DNA of 64,000 nt from VRUE01 sp963796705 (GTDB lineage Bacteria; Actinomycetota; Thermoleophilia; Solirubrobacterales; 70-9). A program made the position numbers and the translations under genes. The notes under the pieces were generated by a model that saw only the letters and a list, made by a program, of their open reading frames with translations, was not told the origin of the DNA and ran no database searches. The stretch is from NCBI GenBank assembly GCA_963796705.1, contig CAWCMK010000003.1, positions 434,001-498,000 on the forward strand. Reading direction: 5' to 3'. Positions 1-8,718 of the stretch are shown here, one piece after another (the stretch's first letter is position 1; each line of letters starts with the position of its first letter).

Positions 1-46
1 CCGCCGCACCCTGACCGCGCCCTCGGCCGCGCTGGGCGACGGGATG
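1..46 (-). other. Left window edge; possible 5' end of purH
   Basis: Only the first bases of whatever follows purN on the minus strand are visible. Read leftward, the sequence could encode a short leader ending Val-Arg-Val-Arg-Arg, and a GTG lies at 9-7. purH (AICAR transformylase/IMP cyclohydrolase) commonly follows purN and often starts with a short basic leader, so it is the natural guess. The fragment is too short to identify. Confidence 0.2.
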
Positions 47-670
47 TCAGTCTTTGCTTCGCTCATCGATCACGGCGACCCTCTGGTCGGCATCGATCCT
101 AACCAGGCCCCGGGCGATCATGCGGATCGCCTCCGGGTAGAGCTCATGCTCGAGCGCGTGCACGGCCGCCTCGAGCTTCTCGCGGCCGCCGTCGGGCACC
201 GGGACCTGGCGCTGGATGATCGCCGGCCCGGTGTCGATGCCCTCGTCGACGAAATGGACCGTGACACCGGTCGTCTTCACCCCTGCGGTAAGCGCCTGGC
301 CGATCGCATCGAGCCCCGGGAAGGCGGGCAGCAGCGCCGGGTGGACGTTCACGACCCGGTTGCGGAAACGCTCGATGAAACCGGCGCTCAGCAGCTGCAT
401 GTATCCGGCAAGCGCGATCAGGTCGGCCCCGAGCGACTCGATCCAATCGCCCAGCGCCTCGTCTCGGGCTTCGCGGTCCTCGAACTCCGAGGCGGGGAAC
501 AGGGCCGTATCGACCCCGGCGGCCGCGGCGCGCTCCAGGGCCCGGGCACCCGGCTTGTCGGAGCCGACGCCGACGACCTCGATGCCCTCGCGGCCCTGCA
601 GCCGGTCGAGGATCGCCTGCAGGTTGGAGCCGTTGCCGGAGGCCAGGACGACGATGCGGAAGGCGGGCAC
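47..670 (-). CDS. purN: Phosphoribosylglycinamide formyltransferase 1
   Basis: PurN transfers a formyl group from 10-formyl-tetrahydrofolate to GAR, the third step of purine synthesis, in the cytoplasm. The 207-residue protein is of normal family length. It starts at a GTG (668-670) just before the first beta strand, and the phosphate-binding SGNGSNL follows at residues 11-17. The catalytic triad is visible as Asn108 and His110 in NVHPALLPAFPG and Asp146 in VDEGIDTG. It is the last complete gene of the minus-strand purine cluster. It is separated from purF by a small gene on the opposite strand, so it probably has its own promoter or depends on read-through. Longer in-frame starts exist upstream, but they would overlap that neighbour and add non-conserved sequence. 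Confidence 0.95.
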   Translation of the reverse strand: MPAFRIVVLASGNGSNLQAILDRLQGREGIEVVGVGSDKPGARALERAAAAGVDTALFPASEFEDREARDEALGDWIESLGADLIALAGYMQLLSAGFIERFRNRVVNVHPALLPAFPGLDAIGQALTAGVKTTGVTVHFVDEGIDTGPAIIQRQVPVPDGGREKLEAAVHALEHELYPEAIRMIARGLVRIDADQRVAVIDERSKD

Positions 671-712
671 GGCCGCATCTTCGCAGTCGCGATCGCGAAT
701 AGGGTTCGACCG

Positions 713-1093
713 ATGAGTGACTTCTGGCGGGCCGTTCTGTACCTGCACGTGCTGGCAATGGCCTTCTTCCTCGGGGGCCAGATCGTCTTCGGGGTCGCCG
801 TGGTGCCGGTCCTGCGCGGCGCCGCCGAGCGAGAGCGGATGCGGGCCATCGCGCGGCGCTTCGGCTTCGGCTCCCTCGCCGCGCTCGCCGTGCTGGTCGC
901 GACCGGCTGGGCGATGGCCTCCCACTACAACCTGTTCGGCGACTCGACGCTGCAGCTGAAGCTGGCCCTGGTGGGGCTCGTCATCGTTTTGGCCCTCGCC
1001 CACCTGCGCCGCCCGCAGCTGCACCTTCTGCAGGTCGCGATTCTGCTCGCCTCGCTGGTGATCGTCTGGCTCGGGCTCGAGCTCGCCAGCTGA
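713..1093 (+). CDS. Small four-helix membrane protein (CopD/DUF2269-like)
   Basis: The 126-residue protein is almost entirely hydrophobic, with four predicted membrane segments at about residues 5-30, 45-68, 77-97 and 102-124. The first helix carries a His in LYLHVLAMAFFLGGQ, and a short basic loop (RGAAERERMRAIARR) follows. This layout resembles the small CopD-like or DUF2269-like integral membrane proteins, whose function is poorly known. The ATG at 713 follows the divergent purN start by about 40 bases, so the two genes share a short divergent promoter region. A much longer open frame runs upstream on this strand, but it is only the antisense of purN. Membrane topology is well supported; family assignment is tentative. 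Confidence 0.7.
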   Translation: MSDFWRAVLYLHVLAMAFFLGGQIVFGVAVVPVLRGAAERERMRAIARRFGFGSLAALAVLVATGWAMASHYNLFGDSTLQLKLALVGLVIVLALAHLRRPQLHLLQVAILLASLVIVWLGLELAS

Positions 1094-1219
1094 TCGAGGG
1101 GCTTCGCAGGTGCCGGGCGTCGGGGCGGGATAACCGGCGGCCTCAGTCGCGACGAGCTGGTGGCGGCTGACGGCACGCGGGCGCGGGGCGGGCGCTGAGC
1201 GCCCCGATCCACGCCGCGC

Positions 1220-2665
1220 TCAGCCCGTGGTCGTTGCCGGCACGACGGCTATCTCCTCGAGCGCGAACTTGCCGTTTGCCTCCTCGGGGTCGCCGAGCGG
1301 GTAGCGGCCGGTGAAGCAGGCGTCGCAGTGGTCCTCGGCGGGGGTGCCGACGGCCTCATAGACGCCGTCCATCGAGAGGTAGGCGAGGCTGTCGGCCCCG
1401 AGCTCGTCGGCGATCTCCTCGATCGTGCGCTCGTGGGCGATCATCTCCTCGCGGGTCGACATGTCGACCCCGTAGTGGCACGGGTGGCGGATCGGCGGCG
1501 CCGAGATCCGCAGGTGCACCTCGCTGGCGCCGGCCTCGCGCAGCATCCCGACCAGCTGCCGGGTCGTGTTGCCACGCACGATCGAGTCATCGACGACGAC
1601 GATCCGCCGTCCGGCGACGATCTCCGGCAGGGGGTTGAACTTGAGCCGCAGACCGCGCTTCCGCAGCTCCTGGCCGGGCTGGATGAAGGTGCGGGCGACG
1701 TAGCGGTTCTTGATCAGCCCGTCATCGCGGGGTAGTCCGGAGGCGCGCGCGAATCCAGCGGCCGCCGGGTTGCCGGAGTCGGGCACGGCGATCACCACGT
1801 CGGCCTCGACCGGCGCCTCGCGCCAGAGAATCTCGCCCATACGCCCGCGGACCTGCTGCAGGACCTTACCCTCGAGGCGGCTGTCGGGCCGCGAGAAGTA
1901 GATGTGCTCGAAGACGCAGCTTGCAGAGCGGGCCGAGCGCACCACCTGACGGGTCTCGAGACCGCGCTCGGTCAGGGAGACCATCTCGCCGGGGCGAACC
2001 TCTCGCAGCAGCTCGGCGCCGACGATATCGAAGGCGCAGCTCTCCGAGGCGACGACGAAGCGCTCGCCGAGACGCCCGAGAGAGAGCGGCCGGACGCCAT
2101 GGGGGTCGCGGAAGGCGACGATCGCGTGCTTGGTCATCGTCACCGTCGAGTAGGCGCCCTGCAGGCGCGGCATCACCTCGGCGACCGCGTCCTCGATGAA
2201 GCGGGCGCCGTTGGAGGAGAGCAGCGCGGCGATGATCTCCGAGTCAGAGGTGCCGCGGAAGGCCAGCCCCCTCTCCCTGAGCTCGTTCCAGAGCTCGACC
2301 GCGTTGGTCAGGTTGCCGTTGTGGGCGAGGGCCAGCTCGCGGCCGTCGTCGCGCCAGACCGGCTGCGCGTTCTCCCAGGAGCCGCCACCGGTGGTCGAGT
2401 AGCGCACGTGGCCAATCGCCATGTCGCCCTCCAGCGCCCGCAGCTTCTCCTCATCGAAGACCTGGGAGACCAGGCCGGAGTCGCGAAGGGTGGTTATGTG
2501 GCCGCCCTCGCAGGCGGCGATCCCGGCCGACTCCTGACCGCGGTGCTGGAGCGCGTAGAGGCCGAAGTAGGCGAGGCGGGCGACATCGTGCCCCGGCGCG
2601 TAGACGCCGAACACCCCGCACTCGTCGCGTGGTCCATCGCGTTCGCTGAGAACCCGCTCGGTCAA
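1220..2665 (-). CDS. purF: Amidophosphoribosyltransferase
   Basis: PurF makes 5-phosphoribosylamine from PRPP and glutamine, the committed step of purine synthesis. The 481-residue protein has an N-terminal propeptide of 15 residues ahead of the nucleophile Cys16 (DECGVFG), so it should self-process. A type-I PRPP-binding motif, VVVDDSIVRGNTT, lies near 357-368. Four cysteines at 250, 396, 447 and 450 match the ligands of the [4Fe-4S] cluster found in the Bacillus-type enzyme; the E. coli type lacks them. It sits downstream of purL on the same strand after a 330-base gap. The start chosen is the only one close before the propeptide. Confidence 0.97.
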   Translation of the reverse strand: MTERVLSERDGPRDECGVFGVYAPGHDVARLAYFGLYALQHRGQESAGIAACEGGHITTLRDSGLVSQVFDEEKLRALEGDMAIGHVRYSTTGGGSWENAQPVWRDDGRELALAHNGNLTNAVELWNELRERGLAFRGTSDSEIIAALLSSNGARFIEDAVAEVMPRLQGAYSTVTMTKHAIVAFRDPHGVRPLSLGRLGERFVVASESCAFDIVGAELLREVRPGEMVSLTERGLETRQVVRSARSASCVFEHIYFSRPDSRLEGKVLQQVRGRMGEILWREAPVEADVVIAVPDSGNPAAAGFARASGLPRDDGLIKNRYVARTFIQPGQELRKRGLRLKFNPLPEIVAGRRIVVVDDSIVRGNTTRQLVGMLREAGASEVHLRISAPPIRHPCHYGVDMSTREEMIAHERTIEEIADELGADSLAYLSMDGVYEAVGTPAEDHCDACFTGRYPLGDPEEANGKFALEEIAVVPATTTG

Positions 2666-2995
2666 TTGAAGGGGGAGCGCTTTCCTCGTCTTTTGGAGGG
2701 ACTCGAAGCGCAGGCGGACTGCCTACCCCGGCAGGGTAGCAACGCAGGTGGATCAGCCCTCGAGTGGCGGCGGTTGGGAGTCTCGCCGGCGATCGACACG
2801 CTGCTTCCTGCTTCGCCGCGGCAGCGCCAGTTCCGCGCTGACCGCGGGCTGCGCTCTTCGCCTGGTCTGCCGGTTGAGCGTCAGATAGGCACCGTGGATT
2901 TCCCCGGCCCTCAGGGTCAGCGATTCGGGCTTCGGCGCCGGCCCGCCCCTTCTGGTTCCCCACAGCTGCAAGGCGAGCCATGCGCCTTTGTCTGT
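2666..2995. other. 330-base gap between purL and purF
   Basis: No reading frame in this interval looks like a conserved protein on either strand. The open frames that cross it continue as antisense or shifted frames of purF or purL. It may hold a promoter for purF, but I could not pick out a convincing -35/-10 pair or an RNA element. Confidence 0.5.
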
Positions 2996-5170
2996 CTAGG
3001 CGAGCCGCCCGCCGAGCGAGCGCCAGGCCTCGGCAGCGCTCTCGAGGCCCACCGTGAGGCTGCGGTCGCCGGCTGCAATCTCGATCTCGGCGCCACCCAC
3101 CTCGCCGATGAAGAGGGCGCCGAGCTCCTCCAGCGAGCGGCGATTGCCGCTCAGCAGGAAGCCGCCGGTGCCCTCACCGAAGAGCGTCTCCTCCGGTGAA
3201 CAGCCGCGCTCGCGAAGCGGCTGCAGGTCGACCCGGCAGCCGTAACCGCCCTGGATCGCGGACTCCGCCAGCGCGCAGGCGAGCCCCCCGTCGCTGACGT
3301 CGTGAGCCGAGGAGACGCGCCCGGCGCGAACCGCCTCGCGGGTCGCCTCGCAGGCCGCGGCCGCGGCGCCGAGGTCGGGCCGCGGCAGGCCGGTCCCCAG
3401 CTCGCCGCGCGCCTTGGCCAGCTCGCTCCCGGCCAGGGTCGGTTCGAAGGGGCCGAGCAGGGCGATCGCGTCGCCCTCACGGGAGAAGGCCGAGGACCCC
3501 GCAAGCGAGGGGTCAGCCAACTCGCCCACCATGCCGATCACCGGGGTCGGGTAGATGGGTCCGTCCGGACCCTCGTTGTAGAGGGAGACGTTGCCGCCGA
3601 CGACCGGCACGCCGAGCGCCGCGCAGGCATCGGCGAGGCCGCTCACGGCGCGGTCGAGCTGCCAGGCAGGCGTCGCTTTCTCGGGGTTGCCGAAGTTGAG
3701 GCAGTTGGTCAGGCCGAGCGGCTCGGCGCCGACGCAGGCCAGGTTCTGGGCACACTCGAGGACCGCCTCGACTGTCCCGGCGTAGGGATCGCAGGCGACG
3801 CGGCGCCCGTTGCCGTCAATCGAGACGGCGATCGCCCTGCCCGACTCGGGCAGCTCCAGGACCGCCGCGTCGGCCGCCTCGGGCCGCCGCGCGGTGCGCG
3901 AGCCGACCACCGCGTCGTATTGCTCGAAGGCCCAGCGCTTGGAGGCGACGCTGGCTGAGGCGAGCAGGGCCAACAGCGTCTGCGCCGCATCCGCGTCGGC
4001 CGCGAGCGTCCTGCGGTTGCCATAGATCCAGGTCTCAGGCTCGGCCGGACTCAGGTCATAGAGGGGGCAGCCGTCGACCAGGACCTCGACGGGCATCTCG
4101 CCGACGACCTCGCCCTCGCGCATGACCCGGATCTGGCCGCTGTCGGTTACGACGCCGATCTGGGCGCCGCCGATCTGCCATTTCTCGCAGCAGGCGAGCA
4201 CCTCTGGCAGCTTCTCGGGCTCGACGACCGCGAGCATCCGCTCCTGGGACTCGGAGACCATGATCTCGAAGGGCTCCATGTCGGCCTCGCGCAGCGGCAC
4301 CCGGGCGACGTCGAGATCGATCCCGACGCCACCGGCGGCGGCCATCTCCGCGCTCGAGGAGGTGAGGCCGGCCGCGCCCAGGTCCTGCAGCGAAACGAGC
4401 CCGCCCGCCTCGAGCAGCTCCAGGCAGCACTCGAGCAGCTTGGACTCCTCGAAGGGGTCGCCGATCTGCACGGTCGGTCGCTTTGCGTCGTCGCCCTCGC
4501 CGAGCTCGGCGGAGGCCAGCACCGAGGCGCCCCCGATCCCGTCGCGACCGGTTAAAGCGCCCATCAAAACGACCGCGTTGCCGACCCCGGCGGCGGCGGC
4601 ACGGACCATCTCCTCGCGCCTGGCGATGCCGACACACATCGCGTTCACGAGACAGTTGTGCTCATAGGGGGCCTCGAAGTAGATCTCGCCGCCGACCGTT
4701 GCCACGCCGACCGAGTTGCCGTAATGGCCGATGCCGCGCACCGCACCGTCCAGGAGAAAGCGCGAGCGCTCGGAATCAAGCTCGCCGAAGCGCAGGCTGT
4801 CGAGGATCGCGATCGGCCGCGCCCCCAGTGCGAAGACGTCGCGCAGAATCCCGCCGACGCCGGTTGCCGCTCCCTGGAAGGGCTCGACGGCGCTCGGGTG
4901 GTTGTGGGACTCGACCTTGAAGGCAATCGCGTAGCCGTTGCCGACATCGACGGCGCCGGCGTTCTCACCCGGGCCCATCAGGACCCGCGATCCCTCGGTC
5001 GGCAGCCGCCGCAGCAGCTTGCGCGAGTGCTTGTAGGCGCAGTGCTCAGACCAGAGCAGGCTGAACATCGCCAGCTCGACGTCGTTGGGCTCGCGGCCGA
5101 GCTGCTCGACGATCAGCTCGTACTCGGAATCGATCAGCCCCAGCTCCCGGTGCTTGGACGTCTCCAGCAT
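2996..5170 (-). CDS. purL: Phosphoribosylformylglycinamidine synthase, large subunit
   Basis: PurL is the ATP-dependent synthase of the PurLQS complex, which converts FGAR to FGAM. At 724 residues it is the small Bacillus/archaeal type, which needs separate PurQ and PurS; both are encoded just upstream. Family landmarks include the N-terminal LWSEHCAYKHSR, the MGPGENAGAVD loop, KVESHNHPSAVEPFQGAATG near residue 90-110, and the glycine-rich DLGAAGLTSSSAEMA segment. The ATG at 5170 gives the normal family N-terminus (MLETSKHRELGL). About 100 non-coding bases separate it from purQ. The frame is intact. Confidence 0.97.
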   Translation of the reverse strand: MLETSKHRELGLIDSEYELIVEQLGREPNDVELAMFSLLWSEHCAYKHSRKLLRRLPTEGSRVLMGPGENAGAVDVGNGYAIAFKVESHNHPSAVEPFQGAATGVGGILRDVFALGARPIAILDSLRFGELDSERSRFLLDGAVRGIGHYGNSVGVATVGGEIYFEAPYEHNCLVNAMCVGIARREEMVRAAAAGVGNAVVLMGALTGRDGIGGASVLASAELGEGDDAKRPTVQIGDPFEESKLLECCLELLEAGGLVSLQDLGAAGLTSSSAEMAAAGGVGIDLDVARVPLREADMEPFEIMVSESQERMLAVVEPEKLPEVLACCEKWQIGGAQIGVVTDSGQIRVMREGEVVGEMPVEVLVDGCPLYDLSPAEPETWIYGNRRTLAADADAAQTLLALLASASVASKRWAFEQYDAVVGSRTARRPEAADAAVLELPESGRAIAVSIDGNGRRVACDPYAGTVEAVLECAQNLACVGAEPLGLTNCLNFGNPEKATPAWQLDRAVSGLADACAALGVPVVGGNVSLYNEGPDGPIYPTPVIGMVGELADPSLAGSSAFSREGDAIALLGPFEPTLAGSELAKARGELGTGLPRPDLGAAAAACEATREAVRAGRVSSAHDVSDGGLACALAESAIQGGYGCRVDLQPLRERGCSPEETLFGEGTGGFLLSGNRRSLEELGALFIGEVGGAEIEIAAGDRSLTVGLESAAEAWRSLGGRLA

Positions 5171-5270
5171 CAGCCACCAGCCGCACGGGAACGGGTCGCC
5201 GAGCGCTTGGCAGCGTGCAGCACGGCGGCGTCAGGGCATCGGTCCACTCCCGCCTGCGCGCCGGCCCCTC

Positions 5271-5933
5271 TCACAGGGCGCTCCCGGCGACGCGATCGAA
5301 GACCTCGAGGCCGTCCGTGGACCCGCTCAGCGGATCGACCGCGTGCTCGGGGTGTGGCATCAGGCCGAGCACGTTGCCGGCCGCGTTGCGGACCCCGGCG
5401 ATGTCACGGGCGGACCCGTTGGGGTTCTGGCCGGCGGCGTAGCGGTAGGCGATCTGACCGTTGGCCTCGAGCCCGTCGAGCACCTCCTCGGGTGCCCAGA
5501 AGCGCCCTTCGCCGTGCTTCACCGGAATCGAGAGCCGCCGCTCGGAGAACTCAAAACCGGCGCCGCTCGGGGCTCCCTCGACGAGCAGCTCCAGCTGGCG
5601 GCAGACGAAGCGCAGCTCCGCGTTTCGCAGCAGCGCCCCGGGCAGCAGGCCGGCCTCGCAGAGAACCTGAAAGCCGTTGCAGATTCCCAGCACCGCTCCG
5701 CCGGCCTCGGCGAAGGCGGCGAGCGCCTCCATCGCCGGGGAGAAGCGGGCGATCGCCCCGGCGCGCAGGTAGTCGCCGTAGGAGAAGCCGCCGGGGATGA
5801 TCACCGCGCCGAGGGCGCCGAGGTCCTCCTCCTCGTGCCAGATCAGCCGCGCCTCGCCGCCCGCGACCCGGCAGGCGTGCAGCGCGTCGCGCTCATCGCA
5901 GGACCCGGGGAACTGAAGCACCCCCCAGATCAC
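5271..5933 (-). CDS. purQ: Phosphoribosylformylglycinamidine synthase, glutaminase subunit
   Basis: PurQ hydrolyses glutamine and passes ammonia to PurL. The 220-residue class-I glutaminase has its triad visible: Cys85 in GICNGFQ, and His194 and Glu196 in MPHPEH near the C-terminus. The GTG start at 5933 overlaps the purS stop codon (the bases CTGTGA serve both), a sign of translational coupling. An upstream in-frame ATG would add 18 residues that only read through purS out of frame, so it was rejected. The oxyanion loop PGGFSYGDYLRAG is intact. Confidence 0.96.
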   Translation of the reverse strand: MIWGVLQFPGSCDERDALHACRVAGGEARLIWHEEEDLGALGAVIIPGGFSYGDYLRAGAIARFSPAMEALAAFAEAGGAVLGICNGFQVLCEAGLLPGALLRNAELRFVCRQLELLVEGAPSGAGFEFSERRLSIPVKHGEGRFWAPEEVLDGLEANGQIAYRYAAGQNPNGSARDIAGVRNAAGNVLGLMPHPEHAVDPLSGSTDGLEVFDRVAGSAL

Positions 5934-6154
5934 AGTTGCTCGATCTCGAAGTCCTCGATCAGCGGGTTGGCGAGCAGCTTCTCGCACAGCTCGGGGAGGC
6001 GCTCGGGGTCCTCCGCCTCGAGCTCGACCAGGCGTCCGACTCGCACGTGCTCGACCCCCTCAAAGCCGAGCGCCGGCAGCGCCCGCTCGACCGCCTTGCC
6101 CTGTGGGTCGAGGATCCCCTCCTTGGGGCGGATCAAGACCCGCGCCCGCGCCAT
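5930..6154 (-). CDS. purS: Phosphoribosylformylglycinamidine synthase, PurS subunit
   Basis: PurS is the small scaffold that docks PurQ onto PurL. The 74-residue protein starts MARARVLIRPKEGILDPQG, the typical PurS opening with its (I/V)xPKxGxxDPxG signature, and ends at the usual length. It lies directly after purC, with the purC stop touching the purS ATG, and overlaps purQ by 4 bases. The purC-purS-purQ stretch is therefore a tight operon. Confidence 0.95.
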   Translation of the reverse strand: MARARVLIRPKEGILDPQGKAVERALPALGFEGVEHVRVGRLVELEAEDPERLPELCEKLLANPLIEDFEIEQL

Positions 6155-7006
6155 CTAGAAGGTCCGCTCCGTGATCCGCTCGTAGGCCTCGACGTATTTG
6201 GCCCGGGTCTGCTCGACCACGTCGGGGGGCAGCTCGGGCGCCGGCGGCGTCCTGTCCCAGCCCTGCTCGCTGGCCCAATCACGCACGTACTGCTTGTCAA
6301 AGGAGGGTGGAGTCGCGCCCGGCTGCCAGCGATCGGCCGGCCAGAAGCGCGAGGAGTCGGGGGTCAGAACCTCGTCTGCAAGGACGATCTCGGCCCCCGC
6401 GTGGCTGCCGAACTCGAACTTCGTGTCGGCGAGGATGATGCCGCGCCCTGCGGCGTGCTCGGCGCCGCGCCTGTAGACCTCGATCGAGATGCGCCGCAAC
6501 TCCTCCATCAGGCTCCGGTCGCCGACGATCTCCGCGGCCCGCTCGAAGTCGACGTTCTCGTCGTGATCGCCGATCTCGGCCTTGGTGGCAGGTGTGAATA
6601 TCGGTTCGGGGAGCTTGTCGGACTCAAGCAGCCCCGCCGGCAGATCGATCCCGCAGACGGCTCCGCCCTGCCGGTATTCCTTCCAGCCCGAACCGGAGAG
6701 GTAGCCGCGCACGACGCACTCCACCGGGTACATCTCCAGGCGTCGCACCCGCATCGCCCTTTCGGCGACCTCCTCAGGCACGTCGGAGGAGAGGAAGTGG
6801 TTGGGGACGATGTCGGCGGTCAGCTCGAACCAGAATTCGGAGATCCGGTTCAGGACCTTGCCCTTGTCGGTGATCGCGGTCGGCATCACCACGTCATAGA
6901 TCGAGATCCGATCCGAGGCGACCATCAGCAGGTCCTCGTCCCACTCATAGATCTCGCGCACCTTCCCCGAGGAGTGCAGCTTCAGCTCTGCCAGCGTGAC
7001 GGACAT
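6155..7006 (-). CDS. purC: Phosphoribosylaminoimidazole-succinocarboxamide synthase
   Basis: PurC condenses CAIR with aspartate using ATP (SAICAR synthase). The 283-residue protein is close to the longer actinobacterial/eukaryote-like form. The N-terminal GKVREIYE is the ATP-binding loop of the family. MVASDRISIYDVVMP, YPVECVVRGYLSGSGW and the IILADTKFEFG signature are all present. The ATG at 7006 gives MSVTLAELKL; an upstream start would add a basic stretch with no family support. It is the first gene of the purC-purS-purQ-purL run. It lies only 44 bases from the divergent P450 gene, so the two promoters must be compact or overlapping. Confidence 0.96.
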   Translation of the reverse strand: MSVTLAELKLHSSGKVREIYEWDEDLLMVASDRISIYDVVMPTAITDKGKVLNRISEFWFELTADIVPNHFLSSDVPEEVAERAMRVRRLEMYPVECVVRGYLSGSGWKEYRQGGAVCGIDLPAGLLESDKLPEPIFTPATKAEIGDHDENVDFERAAEIVGDRSLMEELRRISIEVYRRGAEHAAGRGIILADTKFEFGSHAGAEIVLADEVLTPDSSRFWPADRWQPGATPPSFDKQYVRDWASEQGWDRTPPAPELPPDVVEQTRAKYVEAYERITERTF

Positions 7007-7050
7007 CGCTCTCGACTCTAGCTGGCGTCTGCGATGCTTTGCGCGTGGCC

Positions 7051-8370
7051 ATGCCACCCGAACTCGCGATCAGCCCGCTGCGCCAGACGCTGAGCTGGGC
7101 ATTTCGCCCGCTTCCCTTCCTCGAGGAGTGCCGGCAGCGCTACGGCGACGCCTTCGGAGTCAGGTTCCTCGGCTTTCAGCGGCCGATGTACATGCTCTCG
7201 GACCCAGCCGCGATCAAAGCCCTCTACACGGAGCGCGGCCACGGCCTGCCGCCGGGGCGCAACATCTTCCTCGAACCGATCCTCGGCGCCCGCTCGCTGC
7301 TCCTGCTCGAAGGCGAGGACCACCTCGCCCACCGCAAGCTGATGCTGCCCCCCTTCCACGGTGAGCGGATGCGCGCCCTGCGGCCGGTGGTCACCGAGAT
7401 CGTCGAGGCCGAGATCGACTCCTGGCCGCTGGGTCGGGAGTTCGCGTTGCATCCGCGGATGCAGGCGGTGACCCTCGAGGTGATCCTGCGGGCCGTTTTC
7501 GGGGTCGCCGAGGGGCCGCGCCTGCAGCGTCTGCGCGAGCTTCTGCGCGGTCTGCTCGCCGAGGCCTCCTCGCCGATCACCCAGCTGATGGTCCTCCTGC
7601 GGCGCCGCGGCGGCGGGATCCCGACGAAGGTCATCGAGCGGATGCGGGCCGTCGACGAGCTGCTCTACGCGGAGATCGCCGAACACCGCACGAGGGGCGA
7701 TCTGGCCGATCGCGAGGACATCCTCTCGGCGCTGATCCTGGCTCGCTTTGAGGACGGCCAGGGAATGAGCGACACCGACCTGCGCGACCAGCTGATGACC
7801 CTGCTGCTGGCCGGCCACGAGACGACCGCGACCGCGCTTGCCTGGAGCTTTGACCTGCTGCTTCGCCACCGGGCCGTCCACGATCGGCTGCGCGACTCAC
7901 TGCAGGCGGGGGAGGAGGACTACCTGCGGGCGACGATCAGCGAGTCACTGCGATTGCGGCCGGTGGTGCCGCTCGCCGGGCGGCGCCTCACAAAGGAGCT
8001 CGTCGCGGGCGAGATGCGGCTGCCGCCCGGGTCGGATGTGACGCCGGCGATCTGGCTGGTCCACACCCGTCCCGAGGTCTACCCGGAGCCGTTCGCGTTT
8101 CGACCCGAGCGCTTCCTCGAGAACGCTCCCGACACCTACGCCTGGATTCCCTTCGGCGGCAGCGTTCGCCGCTGCATCGGAGGGGCCTTCGCCGAGTTCG
8201 AGATGGCGATCGTGCTTCGCGAGGTGCTCGGCCGCTGCGAGTTGGAGAAGGCCGATCCGATGCCCGAGCGCGTCGCCCGCCGCAACGTGACGCTTTCGCC
8301 GCGCGCCGGAACCAAAGTCGTGCTGAGGGCCCGCCACCCGGCGCGAGAGCCCGAGCTCGTCGGGGCCTAG
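7051..8370 (+). CDS. Cytochrome P450
   Basis: This soluble 439-residue P450 uses a haem thiolate to hydroxylate or otherwise oxidise an unknown substrate. The I-helix oxygen-activation motif AGHETTATA lies near 254-262, the ExxR pair is Glu298/Arg301 in ESLRLRP, and the haem loop FGGSVRRCIGGAFA carries the axial Cys375. There is no N-terminal membrane anchor. In-frame TTG and GTG codons lie 6-12 bases upstream of the ATG, so the exact start is uncertain by up to four residues. It sits on the plus strand inside the minus-strand purine cluster with no ferredoxin or reductase gene nearby. The substrate cannot be told from sequence; the closest styles are CYP102/CYP110-like bacterial groups. Confidence 0.93.
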   Translation: MPPELAISPLRQTLSWAFRPLPFLEECRQRYGDAFGVRFLGFQRPMYMLSDPAAIKALYTERGHGLPPGRNIFLEPILGARSLLLLEGEDHLAHRKLMLPPFHGERMRALRPVVTEIVEAEIDSWPLGREFALHPRMQAVTLEVILRAVFGVAEGPRLQRLRELLRGLLAEASSPITQLMVLLRRRGGGIPTKVIERMRAVDELLYAEIAEHRTRGDLADREDILSALILARFEDGQGMSDTDLRDQLMTLLLAGHETTATALAWSFDLLLRHRAVHDRLRDSLQAGEEDYLRATISESLRLRPVVPLAGRRLTKELVAGEMRLPPGSDVTPAIWLVHTRPEVYPEPFAFRPERFLENAPDTYAWIPFGGSVRRCIGGAFAEFEMAIVLREVLGRCELEKADPMPERVARRNVTLSPRAGTKVVLRARHPAREPELVGA

Positions 8371-8410
8371 GGTCGCCGCCGAGCTTCGGGGACGAGCCTG
8401 AGGGCCGCGG

Positions 8411-8707
8411 TCAGGCAGCCTCGCGGGCACGCGGGTGTTCGCGCGCCCAGCGGGCGATCGTCCCCGACCCGGAGATCACCTCGCCGTCATCGAGGACCAG
8501 GATCGGCACCTCGTTGGTGCCGCTCAGGCGCTTCACCTCCTCGCGGTCCTGATCGCGGCTGCCCCAGGTCCAGAACAGCAGCCGGTATCCGCCGACGACC
8601 CTGACGTCATACTCATAGCCGGCCTTATCGAGTGCGTCGCCGGCCCGCCCGCAGGGGTGCCCCAGGGAGCCGAGGTGGGTCTTCTGGCCGCAGGTGTAGA
8701 GGACCAT
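8411..8707 (-). CDS. Glutaredoxin / GST N-terminal domain protein
   Basis: The 98-residue protein has a thioredoxin-like fold pattern: a first strand MVLYTC, a helix, then the cis-proline segment NEVPILVLDDGEVISGSGTIARW, typical of glutaredoxin and GST N-terminal domains that bind a thiol cofactor. The usual CPxC motif is missing. Cysteines occur instead at residues 6 and 19 (YTCGQK and GHPCGRA), so redox chemistry may be monothiol or absent. It lies 11 bases downstream of purB and may be co-transcribed with it. Substrate and partner are unknown. Confidence 0.8.
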   Translation of the reverse strand: MVLYTCGQKTHLGSLGHPCGRAGDALDKAGYEYDVRVVGGYRLLFWTWGSRDQDREEVKRLSGTNEVPILVLDDGEVISGSGTIARWAREHPRAREAA

Positions 8708-8718
8708 CGCGCCACACC

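Noticed and set aside
1904..3199. Plus-strand 431-codon frame across purF and purL
   Set aside because: Antisense to two conserved genes, no motif, no ribosome-binding site.
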